A stretch of DNA of 45,171 nucleotides from Alphaproteobacteria bacterium (GTDB taxonomy: Bacteria > Pseudomonadota > Alphaproteobacteria > RF32 > CAG-239). The position numbers were made by a program, and so were the translations under genes. How positions within the stretch are numbered: position 1 is the first letter of the stretch; each line of letters begins with the position of its first letter. Below, piece by piece: positions 15,888 through 23,101 of this stretch. The notes beneath the pieces are model-generated. The model saw only the letters and a program-made list of their open reading frames with translations. It did not search any database and was not told where the DNA came from. The stretch lies in assembly GCA_017457005.1 (NCBI GenBank), contig JAFTII010000010.1, forward strand, positions 1 to 45,171, in the 5' to 3' direction.

Positions 15888-18149
15888 ATGGTAAAATCTA
15901 AGAAAAAAAATAAACCAAAATGGAAAGTATTATTATGGAGATTGACCGGTCTTGTATTGATAATTTGGACTTTGAGTCTTATAGCAAGTTGTGTGTTTTT
16001 TGATATGTTTGATGCTGCATATAATAATGCAAATTCTCGTCCGATTATGAATTTGTTGGGAGCATACGGTGCGAAAAGTGCCGATATAATTCTTACATGG
16101 TGGGGTATTGCCTTGCCGTTGTTTTTGGTTGCGCCGTTATTGTGGGGGTATGAACTATTACGAACAGGAAGTTTGATACGGATCTATTGGCGACTTATGG
16201 CGGTTGGGGTAGGTTTGATAAGTTTGACTGCAATGTTGGGTATTGGAATACCTTATTTGGAAGGATTTAAGACCGGCGGAAATATAGGAAAATTTTTATC
16301 GGCTCAGTTTTTGACGTTGGTTAATGAAATGTATCCGTTTGGTTATTGGAACGTGCTTTTGGTCGGCGGTTTTGGTTTGATAGCTATTGTATCGTTTAAT
16401 TTGGCATGCGGAATTTCTTTTAAGGGATGGTATTTGTTATTGTATAAAATTGTATCAGTTTTGTGTGCATTCTTTAAAATGATTGTATCCGGTGGAGCAA
16501 AGTTACAAAAAATAGTTCCGGCAAAAAATAAAAAGACGACTCAGAAAACAAAAGAATCGAGAGTCAGAAAAGAGCCAAAACTTAAAGATGAACAAAAAAA
16601 TGATAAGCCTAAAGAAACTATCCAAATTGCAAAGCCGAAAAAACTTGATGACGGTTATAAACTTCCGGATATAAATTTACTTTCAATGAATAAAGAAAAG
16701 ACAGCAAATGTTAACCAAAAAGAATTAGAAAAAATAGCGATTGAACTTGAAGGTGTATTACAAGAATTTGGGGTTAATGGAAAAATTGTCAGAGTACGTC
16801 CCGGACCGGTGGTTACCTTGTATGAATTAGAACCCGCTCCTGGTACAAAAAGTGCAAGAGTTATAGGCTTGGCAGATGATATTGCTCGCTCTATGAGCGC
16901 TGTATCCGTACGTATAGCAGTTGTGCCGGGATCTAATACCATAGGTATTGAATTGCCCAATCCGAAGCGGGAAATTGTGTATTTGCGGGAGCTTATTGAA
17001 AGTAATGATTTTGCGACTTCAAAGTCGGCTTTAACAATTACTTTAGGTAAAGACATAGGAGGTAAAAATGTATATGCCGATTTGGCAAAAATGCCTCACT
17101 TGTTGGTAGCAGGTACTACCGGTTCCGGTAAGTCGGTTGGTGTAAATTCAATGATAATTTCATTACTTTATAAAATGCGCCCCGAAGAATGTAAGTTGAT
17201 TATGATTGATCCGAAAATGCTTGAGTTTACAATGTATAACGGTATCCCTCATTTGTTGACACCGGTTATTACCGATCCGGCAAAAGCGGTTATCGGTTTG
17301 AAGTGGGCAGTTAAAGAAATGGAAGACCGTTATCGGGCAATGGCACAACTCAATGTGCGAAACATTACCGGATATAATAAACGTTTGGAAGAATTGCGGG
17401 CAAGTGGCGGAAAGGTAAGTCGTACCGTACAAACAGGATTTGATATGGAAACCGGAAAACCGATATATGAAGAACAAGAGCTTGATTTGACTCCTTTGCC
17501 ATATATTGTGATTGTGGTTGATGAAATGGCGGATTTGATGTTGGTTGCGGGTAAAGATGTGGAGGCTGCTATTCAACGTTTGGCACAAATGGCTCGTGCG
17601 GCCGGAATCCATTTGATTATGTCAACACAAAGACCATCAGTAGATGTTATTACCGGTACTATTAAAGCTAATTTTCCGACCAGAATCAGTTTTCAGGTTA
17701 CTTCTAAAATTGACAGTCGGACAATTTTAGGAGAACAAGGGGCAGAGCAATTACTGGGTATGGGTGATATGCTTTATATGCCGGCAGGACAAAGACCGAA
17801 TCGCGTACATGCTCCGTTTGTTAAGGATAGCGAAGTTGAGCAAATTGTTGAATTTTTGAAATCACAAAGAGAACCGGAATATGTAGAATCTGTTACGGCA
17901 GGCGAGTTGTCTGATAAAAACGGCGGATCAGCTGTGTTTGATAGCGGTGATTTTGGCGCCGGAAATAGTGATGATGATTTGTATCGGCAAGCTGTACAGA
18001 TTGTGCAGAATGATAAAAAAGCTTCTACCAGTTATGTTCAGAGAAGATTGCGTATAGGGTATAATCGTGCCGCACTTATAATTGAACGGATGGAGCAGGA
18101 AGGAATTGTTACTCCTGCTGATCATTCAGGGAGAAGAGAAGTTATTTAA
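15888..18149 (+). CDS. ftsK: DNA translocase FtsK
   Basis: FtsK couples chromosome segregation at dif to cell division. The 753-residue protein has four N-terminal transmembrane helices (about 15-190) and a short basic linker (about 200-260), much shorter than in E. coli. The motor domain has Walker A A-G-T-T-G-S-G-K-S near 405-415 and Walker B V-V-D-E-M-A-D-L-M near 542-550. A C-terminal winged-helix gamma domain (last 65 or so residues, D-D-D-L-Y-R-Q-A-V onward) would read KOPS and activate XerCD. I chose the ATG at 15888 because CAGGTG is six bases before it; an in-frame GTG at 15879 lies inside that site. It is followed by a strong terminator. Confidence 0.96.
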   Translation: MVKSKKKNKPKWKVLLWRLTGLVLIIWTLSLIASCVFFDMFDAAYNNANSRPIMNLLGAYGAKSADIILTWWGIALPLFLVAPLLWGYELLRTGSLIRIYWRLMAVGVGLISLTAMLGIGIPYLEGFKTGGNIGKFLSAQFLTLVNEMYPFGYWNVLLVGGFGLIAIVSFNLACGISFKGWYLLLYKIVSVLCAFFKMIVSGGAKLQKIVPAKNKKTTQKTKESRVRKEPKLKDEQKNDKPKETIQIAKPKKLDDGYKLPDINLLSMNKEKTANVNQKELEKIAIELEGVLQEFGVNGKIVRVRPGPVVTLYELEPAPGTKSARVIGLADDIARSMSAVSVRIAVVPGSNTIGIELPNPKREIVYLRELIESNDFATSKSALTITLGKDIGGKNVYADLAKMPHLLVAGTTGSGKSVGVNSMIISLLYKMRPEECKLIMIDPKMLEFTMYNGIPHLLTPVITDPAKAVIGLKWAVKEMEDRYRAMAQLNVRNITGYNKRLEELRASGGKVSRTVQTGFDMETGKPIYEEQELDLTPLPYIVIVVDEMADLMLVAGKDVEAAIQRLAQMARAAGIHLIMSTQRPSVDVITGTIKANFPTRISFQVTSKIDSRTILGEQGAEQLLGMGDMLYMPAGQRPNRVHAPFVKDSEVEQIVEFLKSQREPEYVESVTAGELSDKNGGSAVFDSGDFGAGNSDDDLYRQAVQIVQNDKKASTSYVQRRLRIGYNRAALIIERMEQEGIVTPADHSGRREVI

Positions 18150-18154
18150 AAAAC

Positions 18155-18183
18155 AAAGGCTCTGTTATTTTAACAGAGCCTTT
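18155..18183. terminator. Bidirectional terminator after ftsK
   Basis: AAAGGCTCTGTTA (18155-18167) and its inverse (18171-18183) form a perfect 13-bp stem with a TTT loop, between the convergent ends of ftsK and a small membrane-protein gene. Confidence 0.88.
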
Positions 18184-18200
18184 AAATTCACAAAAATAAA

Positions 18201-18413
18201 CTATTTATCTTCGCGTTGATTGTTTTTAGCAATTATTGTTACAATAACGCCCACAAGACCTACAGCAGCAAGCCCCATCACAACTCCTATAATTGTAAGG
18301 TTTCCGGTCGCACGAAAAAACGTATAACCTAAGAAAAACAGAGGTATAAGTACTAGTGCTAAAACGAACCAGAAGGTAAGGAGATAATTAAAAATTTTTT
18401 GTTTTGTCTTCAT
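18201..18413 (-). CDS. Small membrane protein, two predicted helices
   Basis: The family is not recognised. The 70-residue protein starts with a basic M-K-T-K-Q-K and has two hydrophobic segments (about 9-30 and 39-62) joined by a short F-R-A-T-G-N loop. It ends in a charged K-N-N-Q-R-E-D-K, so both termini are probably cytoplasmic. There is no Shine-Dalgarno sequence; the leader is AT-only with TATTATTAAT 13 bases upstream of the ATG. A consensus promoter (18451-18479) and a terminator (18155-18183) support a monocistronic gene. Confidence 0.72.
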   Translation of the reverse strand: MKTKQKIFNYLLTFWFVLALVLIPLFFLGYTFFRATGNLTIIGVVMGLAAVGLVGVIVTIIAKNNQREDK

Positions 18414-18450
18414 ATTTTAATTGTTTATTAATAATATGTCAATGCTTGGA

Positions 18451-18479
18451 GTTTTATCTTAATATTAAAATTTTGTCAA
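18451..18479 (-). promoter_or_regulatory. Sigma70-type promoter for the 70-residue membrane protein
   Basis: On the reverse strand TTGACA (18479-18474) is followed after 17 bases by TAAAAC (18456-18451), giving a leader of about 30 bases. A second TTGACA (18442-18437) lies nearer but would put its -10 against the ATG. Confidence 0.55.
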
Positions 18480-18555
18480 TATTTTTTTACCTAGCGCTAA
18501 AATCTTCTTGCCAAAGCACAAAAAAGCGATTAGTAACAAGGAAGTAAAATTTATT

Positions 18556-18647
18556 GGATGAGTGGCAGAGAGGCTGAATGCGCGCGACTCGAAATCGTGA
18601 ATACGGGGTAACTCGTATCGGGGGTTCAAATCCCTCCTCATCCGCCA
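18556..18647 (+). tRNA. tRNA-Ser(CGA)
   Basis: This is a complete 92-base type II tRNA. The 7-bp acceptor stem pairs GGATGAG with CTCATCC, discriminator G is followed by an encoded CCA, and the anticodon stem C-G-C-G-A pairs with T-C-G-T-G around loop C-T-C-G-A-A-A. The anticodon is CGA, which reads UCG. The long variable arm and the T-loop TTCAAAT fit serine. A weak promoter (TTGCCA at 18508, 17-base spacer) lies upstream. The last 20 bases recur at 18809-18828, so the gene's 3' end is a probable integration site. Confidence 0.96.
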
Positions 18648-18686
18648 TTAAACAAAAGCCTACCATTGTGGTGGGCTTTTGTTTAA
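18648..18686 (+). terminator. Terminator of tRNA-Ser
   Basis: An 18-bp inverted repeat (18648-18665 with 18669-18686, one G-T pair, loop TTG) starts directly after the CCA. The outer stem provides its own A- and T-rich ends (AAACAAAAG / CTTTTGTTT). Confidence 0.8.
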
Positions 18687-18691
18687 TTTGA

Positions 18692-18828
18692 GGATGGACG
18701 ATTTGAAGTCCCGATAGAAGGGGGTTCACTACAAGGCGCAGGCAGACGGAAGTATGCCGGCAGCTAGAAGCTGGCGCCGTAGAGGCAACTCAAGCTTTGG
18801 CGAAGAGTAAATCCCTCCTCATCCGCCA
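18692..18828 (+). ncRNA. GC-rich structured element with a tRNA-Ser-like 3' end (candidate)
   Basis: This stretch is visibly richer in G and C than its surroundings and folds into nested helices. GGATG (18692-18696) can pair with CATCC near 18820, and the G-run at 18719-18724 with the CCCTCC near 18813. CTAC (18729-18732) pairs with GTAG (18779-18782) around GGCGC (18735-18739) and GCGCC (18774-18778). Inside lie GGCA/TGCC and CAGCT-AGA-AGCTG hairpins. A GAG-GCAA-CTC hairpin with a GNRA-type loop follows (18782-18791). It ends in the 20-base copy of the tRNA-Ser 3' end with GCCA. It may be a structured RNA, or mobile-element end sequence beside an attachment site. No known RNA family was recognised. 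Confidence 0.4.
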
Positions 18829-18896
18829 GTTTATATTAAAAGACGCTTTCTAATTTTGAAAATGATTTATTATAAAATTAATTTGACAAATAAAAA

Positions 18897-18924
18897 AGAG
18901 CGGGAGTTGATTACTCCTCGCTCT
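18897..18924 (-). terminator. Terminator of the 123-residue orphan gene
   Basis: Read leftward, AGAGCG-A-GGAG pairs with CTCC-CGCTCT around a 7-base loop with one bulged base, followed by TTTTTTATTT. It lies 15 bases after the stop of the gene at 18940-19311. Confidence 0.85.
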
Positions 18925-18939
18925 GAATTTAAGTTTTAA

Positions 18940-19311
18940 CTATGCAGTCAAGACTTCTAGGCACTCAAACATCACACGGATGTGATGATTTGTGCCGGAT
19001 GTAACGACGTTACATGCATGAGCTTCGCCAAGGACAGAAAACTCATCAAAGAGCTCTGACTTAACAAATTTTTCGAGTTTGTTAAGTGTCATGTGCATTG
19101 CCATCTTGTCAACACCAGAACCTGCCAAACGATTCTCAAGCGCAAGGATGATTGTACCTGAAATTTCATACAATTCGTACAAAACTTCTTTAGCGCCTTG
19201 CATTCCACAATTCCACCCTTCACGAATGTCGTTTGCCCATCCTGAACGATAAGATTTCAACGCATTGATTGTCTCTTCAACATCGTGTTTGCAAATTTCA
19301 AACTTTGCCAT
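18940..19311 (-). CDS. Unrecognised small soluble protein, possibly acquired
   Basis: I do not recognise the family. The 123-residue protein has no signal or membrane segment and looks largely helical (E-E-T-I-N-A-L-K-S-Y, then G-A-K-E-V-L-Y-E-L-Y-E-I-S-G-T-I-I-L). Its codons use more C- and G-ending forms than the surrounding genes. It lies directly beyond the tRNA-Ser direct repeat, where integrated elements leave cargo. The long leader has a GGAGGGAACGGGACG stretch about 50 bases upstream but no ribosome site next to the ATG. It has its own terminator. It may be phage- or island-derived, which is inference from location and base use. Confidence 0.65.
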   Translation of the reverse strand: MAKFEICKHDVEETINALKSYRSGWANDIREGWNCGMQGAKEVLYELYEISGTIILALENRLAGSGVDKMAMHMTLNKLEKFVKSELFDEFSVLGEAHACNVVTSGTNHHIRVMFECLEVLTA

Positions 19312-19735
19312 AATAAATCTGGGTTTATTTATAGAGGGTGTGTCCTTTGCACGTCCCGTTCCCTCCTTTGGTTAATTAAAAAATAAAATTGATTAAGCAA
19401 AAGAAAAATAGTACGGGAAAACATCCTTAAAAATAAACCTTTATAGGCAAAGCTTATTACATACTAATAGTCTAAATACTTAAATACATTTTAATTATAG
19501 CATATTAAGAGGTTTTTTACAATATAAAATAATAATGAGAAGACAAAAACTTTGGTATTAGTTTGTTACTCATATTATTTATTATCATGGTTTTGGGTTG
19601 GATTTGGGATTTGATACTAAATATTTTACAATTGGTTTCACAATAATTCTTGACATTCAGTGGACAAAATTGCAGAATATGCAATACGAAAAAATATTTT
19701 TATGTCAAATGTCAAACTATTAATATAATTTTATT
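19312..19735. other. 424-base intergenic region
   Basis: AT-rich, with no open frame that looks coding and no RNA gene recognised. It holds the leader of the leftward orphan gene (GC-richer part 19312-19370) and, at its right end, a candidate promoter for pepF (19650-19678). The middle (19380-19640) shows nothing identifiable. Confidence 0.6.
19650..19678 (+). promoter_or_regulatory. Candidate promoter for pepF
   Basis: TTGACA (19650-19655), a 17-base spacer and CAGAAT (19673-19678) would give a leader of about 50 bases before the ATG at 19736. The -35 is perfect; the -10 matches 4 of 6. Confidence 0.45.
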
Positions 19736-21541
19736 ATGGGGAATAAAAATAACAGGATGGCTAAATCTGTAGCAGATCAGCTTCCACAGTGGGATTTGTC
19801 GGTATTCTTTTCGGGTATTGATGATCCGGCAATAGATGAAACGTTATTACAGCTCAAAGCCGGCGTTAAACAGTTGGCTGAAGATAAGGATAAACTGGCA
19901 AAGTTTGAAGATTACGAACTGTTGGAGTATATCCGTCTTTTTGAGGGTATTGTGATTGCGGTCAGAGATTTGCATAACTTTGCTCAATTGAATGCTTGCA
20001 CGCAGAATGATAATCAGGAAGCGGTGGCATTTGAAATGAAAATTTCTGAAGAAATTTCAGAAATAATGGCAAAGTTAGCCTTTATTCACTATGAAATGTT
20101 TAAGCTGCCTGCCGAGAAGAAGGCTGAATTCTACTTATCAGAAAAGCTTAAAGACTATGAGGGCTGGTTGCTTGTAAATTTGTTTGCTCCTCCGTTTAAG
20201 AATGAAGATGTTTCTATGATTATTCAGCAGTTGTCACAGGTGATTTCGTGCTGGCCAATGAAATATAACACTTTTTGTTCTAAAATGAACTTTGTGATGG
20301 AAGAAAAGAAATATTCTTTATCGGAGATAGAGAATATTGCTAACTTGGATCCTGATCCTGAAGTTCGTAGGAAAGCACAACATATTATAAGCGAAGAATT
20401 TGCTCGTAACGGTTATCTGTTTACGACAATGCTTAATACCATCTTTAAAGATGAGGCTGTTACCGCCAAAATCTATCAGAATGACAGTTTTGATGGAGCT
20501 TTGGAGATGGATGCAATCAGAAACGGAATGCTGAAAGAAGATGTGTTGGCAGTTGCGGCTGCCGTAACGGATACTTATGTTTCAGTTTCTCAGCGTTTCT
20601 ACAAGCTGTCGGCAAAACTGCTGAAAAAAGACAGGCTTGAATATGTTGATCGTGTTATTAATCCGATAGAAACGGATAGCAAAAAGAAATATTCTTGGAA
20701 AGAATGTTTGGATCTGGTGTATGCTGCTTTTGCAACATTCGGTTTGGATGCTTGCGCAAAAAGTGTTGTAGATAACAGATGGGTTGATGCTAAACCGGCT
20801 ATCGGTAAGAGAGCAGGGGCTTTTTCAATACAGGGAGATAAACCATTTGTACTATTGAATTTTATGGGCGATGCAAATTCAGTAAATACATTTGCTCATG
20901 AAATGGGACACGCAGTACATCATCTCTTGTCAGCCAGCAGAGTAAATGTGTTGTGCGATGATACAACCATCGGAATGAGTGAAGTTGCATCAGAATTTGC
21001 AGAAGGTTTGCTTTTTGCAAAATTGTTTGCTCAGGCAGAAACAAATAAAGAGAGGCTCTCATTGCTTTTTGATTGTGTCTACGGGCAGATAAATGCTATA
21101 CACAGGCAGATTGCGTTTTCTAAGTTTGAGGAACGAATCTATCGTGAACGCAAAAAAGGTGAATTATCGGAAGAACGTATTACTCAAATCTATTGTGAAG
21201 AGATGGAGAGGTATCTCGGTTTTCCGTTAGAGGAAGATGCAAAAAACAGCTGGATGCGAGTAGGACATTTCTTTGGAATGCCTTTCTATGTTCGCTATTA
21301 TGCGTTCTCAGGATGTGTGGTTAATCAGCTGCAGAAGGCATATAATTCCGGTGAAGTGGAAAACTTTGTCGGACGTTATGTTGATATGTTGCGAAATACC
21401 GGTATAGAGGATTATCGCGACTTGTTACGTCCATTTAAACTGAATCCTGATAAAGCGGACTTCTGGTTTGAGGCAATAGACGTGATTTCTGCGCGTATTG
21501 ACATGATTGAGGATCTGGCAAAAAAAGAAGGATTACTGTAA
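19736..21541 (+). CDS. pepF: Oligoendopeptidase F (M3B family)
   Basis: This zinc metallopeptidase cleaves short peptides in the cytoplasm. The 601-residue protein has the M3 signature H-E-M-G-H at 388-392, with the third zinc ligand Glu expected in the following G-M-S-E-V-A-S-E-F-A segment. The N-terminal helical domain begins L-P-Q-W-D-L-S, the normal PepF start. No signal peptide is present. ATG at 19736 has no ribosome site; an in-frame ATG at 19757 (M-A-K-S-V) is possible and would also keep the conserved start. It is convergent with an M29 aminopeptidase across a shared terminator, and the pair would act in succession on peptides. Confidence 0.95.
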   Translation: MGNKNNRMAKSVADQLPQWDLSVFFSGIDDPAIDETLLQLKAGVKQLAEDKDKLAKFEDYELLEYIRLFEGIVIAVRDLHNFAQLNACTQNDNQEAVAFEMKISEEISEIMAKLAFIHYEMFKLPAEKKAEFYLSEKLKDYEGWLLVNLFAPPFKNEDVSMIIQQLSQVISCWPMKYNTFCSKMNFVMEEKKYSLSEIENIANLDPDPEVRRKAQHIISEEFARNGYLFTTMLNTIFKDEAVTAKIYQNDSFDGALEMDAIRNGMLKEDVLAVAAAVTDTYVSVSQRFYKLSAKLLKKDRLEYVDRVINPIETDSKKKYSWKECLDLVYAAFATFGLDACAKSVVDNRWVDAKPAIGKRAGAFSIQGDKPFVLLNFMGDANSVNTFAHEMGHAVHHLLSASRVNVLCDDTTIGMSEVASEFAEGLLFAKLFAQAETNKERLSLLFDCVYGQINAIHRQIAFSKFEERIYRERKKGELSEERITQIYCEEMERYLGFPLEEDAKNSWMRVGHFFGMPFYVRYYAFSGCVVNQLQKAYNSGEVENFVGRYVDMLRNTGIEDYRDLLRPFKLNPDKADFWFEAIDVISARIDMIEDLAKKEGLL

Positions 21542-21550
21542 TTCTTTTAT

Positions 21551-21585
21551 AAAAAACAGGAAACCTTAGGGTTTCCTGTTTTTTT
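21551..21585. terminator. Bidirectional terminator between pepF and the M29 peptidase
   Basis: A perfect 15-bp stem (21551-21565 with 21570-21584), a TTAG loop, and A-run and T-run flanks that work in both directions. Confidence 0.92.
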
Positions 21586-21589
21586 GGAT

Positions 21590-22711
21590 TTAAAGCTTGC
21601 TTAAATTTTCAGGATTGAGCGCTTCCAGCTCCGGTAAAATGAAAAGTCCATCCTTGCGGATAAGAACATCATCAAACCAGATTTCTCCACCTCCGTATTC
21701 CGGAGTTTGGATTTGAACTAAATCCCAGTGAATGCTTGAGCGGTTACCGTTTGGGGTGTCGCTTAGTGCATTGCCGATAGCCATGTGAAGCGAACCGGTA
21801 ATCTTTTCATCAAACAGAGCATCTCCCATCGGACGAGTGATATGCGGATTAACTCCAAGAGCAAATTCTCCCATATAGCTAGCTCCGTCATCAGTGTTCA
21901 GAATATTGATAAGATCTTGTTTAGAGCCATCATGTTTGGCATTAATGATTTTTCCGTCTTTGAATTTTAATTCAATATTAGAAAAACGTTTGCCATTCTG
22001 ATAATCCGGGGTGTTGAAGCGGATGTAGCCATTGATGGAATCTTTTACCGGTGCGGTAAATACTTCTCCGTCCGGAATGTTGCGTTGACCAAAACATGGT
22101 TTAGATCCGATGCCGGCAATGGAAAAAGTAAGGTCAGTGTTTGGAGCAATGATGTGAACCTTATCGGTTTTATTCATCAGTTCTACAAGCGGTTGCATAG
22201 CTTTTTCCATGAGTTGATAATCAACCAGGCATGATTTGTAGTAGAACTCTTCAAACTGTTTGTTTGAAAGTCCTGCGCCATAGGCCATAACATCATTAGG
22301 GAAGCGCATTACACACCAACGTGTCTTAGGTACTCTTATGCCGAGTTGAACATGACCAACAAAGTGTTGATTGTACCATTTGTTAGCCAGTACAGAAGAA
22401 TCGGAATCGTCACAAGGGTTGTTGTGGCTTCTGATGCCGACAAAAACATCCATTTGCTGCATAATTTGAGCATGGAAGGCTGAAAATCCTTTAACTTGGT
22501 CTTCAGTTGAGTGTTTAAGCAGAGCATTGGTAAAAGAGCTGTCATTGTAAAAATAAAACGGGATACCGCCCATTTCAACAGCTTTTTCAATTAATGCCCG
22601 TAGCAAAGGTTGTGTGTTCGGGCCGATACCTTCAATGTAGATTTTTTCTTCGGCTTTAAGTTTTACAGACTTTTCAAGAATGTTGGCTGCAAGTTTTTGT
22701 AATCTGTCCAT
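21590..22711 (-). CDS. Aminopeptidase, peptidase family M29
   Basis: The 373-residue protein matches the M29 (AmpS/PepS/thermophilic aminopeptidase) family. The C-terminal catalytic domain shows the expected metal-ligand segments: Glu in N-I-P-D-G-E-V-F-T-A-P, Glu in M-G-E-F-A-L-G, His in G-S-L-H-M-A-I-G and Asp in I-H-W-D-L. These enzymes remove N-terminal residues using two metal ions. No export signal is seen. It has a good promoter (22749-22777) but no Shine-Dalgarno sequence; TATTATTAAT lies 14 bases before the ATG. It pairs convergently with pepF. Confidence 0.93.
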   Translation of the reverse strand: MDRLQKLAANILEKSVKLKAEEKIYIEGIGPNTQPLLRALIEKAVEMGGIPFYFYNDSSFTNALLKHSTEDQVKGFSAFHAQIMQQMDVFVGIRSHNNPCDDSDSSVLANKWYNQHFVGHVQLGIRVPKTRWCVMRFPNDVMAYGAGLSNKQFEEFYYKSCLVDYQLMEKAMQPLVELMNKTDKVHIIAPNTDLTFSIAGIGSKPCFGQRNIPDGEVFTAPVKDSINGYIRFNTPDYQNGKRFSNIELKFKDGKIINAKHDGSKQDLINILNTDDGASYMGEFALGVNPHITRPMGDALFDEKITGSLHMAIGNALSDTPNGNRSSIHWDLVQIQTPEYGGGEIWFDDVLIRKDGLFILPELEALNPENLSKL

Positions 22712-22748
22712 AATAGTAAGAGTTAATTAATAATATATATATGCGTAT

Positions 22749-22777
22749 TTTCTATAGCAAAAAAGAAAAATAGTCAA
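22749..22777 (-). promoter_or_regulatory. Sigma70-type promoter for the M29 peptidase
   Basis: On the reverse strand TTGACT (22777-22772) is followed after 17 bases by TAGAAA (22754-22749), about 38 bases upstream of the ATG. Confidence 0.55.
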
Positions 22778-22880
22778 GCTGTGAAGTGGAAAAATAAGGC
22801 AAAGTATCGGCATTGTTTAATTTGACTCAAAGCGAGTCTGACTAAGGAATAAAAAAGATTCGTCTGATGTAATTTTTTGC

Positions 22881-22910
22881 TTGCAAGAATCGGAAAAGTG
22901 AGTCTATTAT
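22881..22910 (+). promoter_or_regulatory. Candidate rpoBC promoter
   Basis: TTGCAA (22881-22886), an 18-base spacer and TATTAT (22905-22910, 5 of 6 matches) would start transcription near 22917, giving a leader of about 185 bases. rplJL are not upstream, so rpoBC needs its own promoter in this gap. Confidence 0.45.
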
Positions 22911-22923
22911 CTGCCCGAATTTG

Positions 22924-23001
22924 GTCACTTTAGGTGACAATTGCATGCAATTATTTTATCTTTTCCTGTCAAGAGGAACAGTTTTCCTATGGTGTGACAG
23001 G
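22924..23001 (+). promoter_or_regulatory. Structured leader of rpoB
   Basis: Three symmetric elements follow one another. GTCAC-TTTAG-GTGAC (22924-22938) is a small hairpin. The 14-base palindrome AATTGCATGCAATT follows. A nested hairpin then has an outer stem CCTGTCA (22965-22971) with TGACAGG (22995-23001) and an inner stem AGGAA (22974-22978) with TTCCT (22984-22988). They lie in the predicted 5' untranslated region. The regulator is unknown. Confidence 0.45.
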
Positions 23002-23101
23002 TATCTCATTTATAGTTTGTACAACGTAACCCTCTGCGCGCGGGATTCAATTATTTGATAGTATGGCCGCAGATTTTAACCAGAAAAAGGATATTTATAC
23101 A

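Larger units (their letters stand above)
18628..18828. repeat. Direct repeat of the tRNA-Ser 3' end (candidate attachment-site pair)
   Basis: The 20 bases AAATCCCTCCTCATCCGCCA occur at 18628-18647 (end of the tRNA, including CCA) and again at 18809-18828, 181 bp apart and identical. Site-specific integrases commonly use the T-arm-to-CCA segment of tRNA genes, leaving exactly this arrangement. No integrase gene remains in the window. Confidence 0.6.

Noticed and set aside
18487..18729. 80-codon reverse-strand frame containing E-E-G-F-E-P-P
   Set aside because: It is the antisense reading of tRNA-Ser and its terminator. This peptide type is a well-known false annotation over tRNA genes.
18692..18828. 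Group I intron or tmRNA fragment
   Set aside because: I could not find the group I core motifs, the tmRNA tag frame, or the alanine acceptor and T-loop features of tmRNA.
23063..23101. Upstream ATG start for rpoB
   Set aside because: It adds 13 residues with no match to RpoB N-termini; the ATG at 23102 aligns and has an AAAAAGG site.
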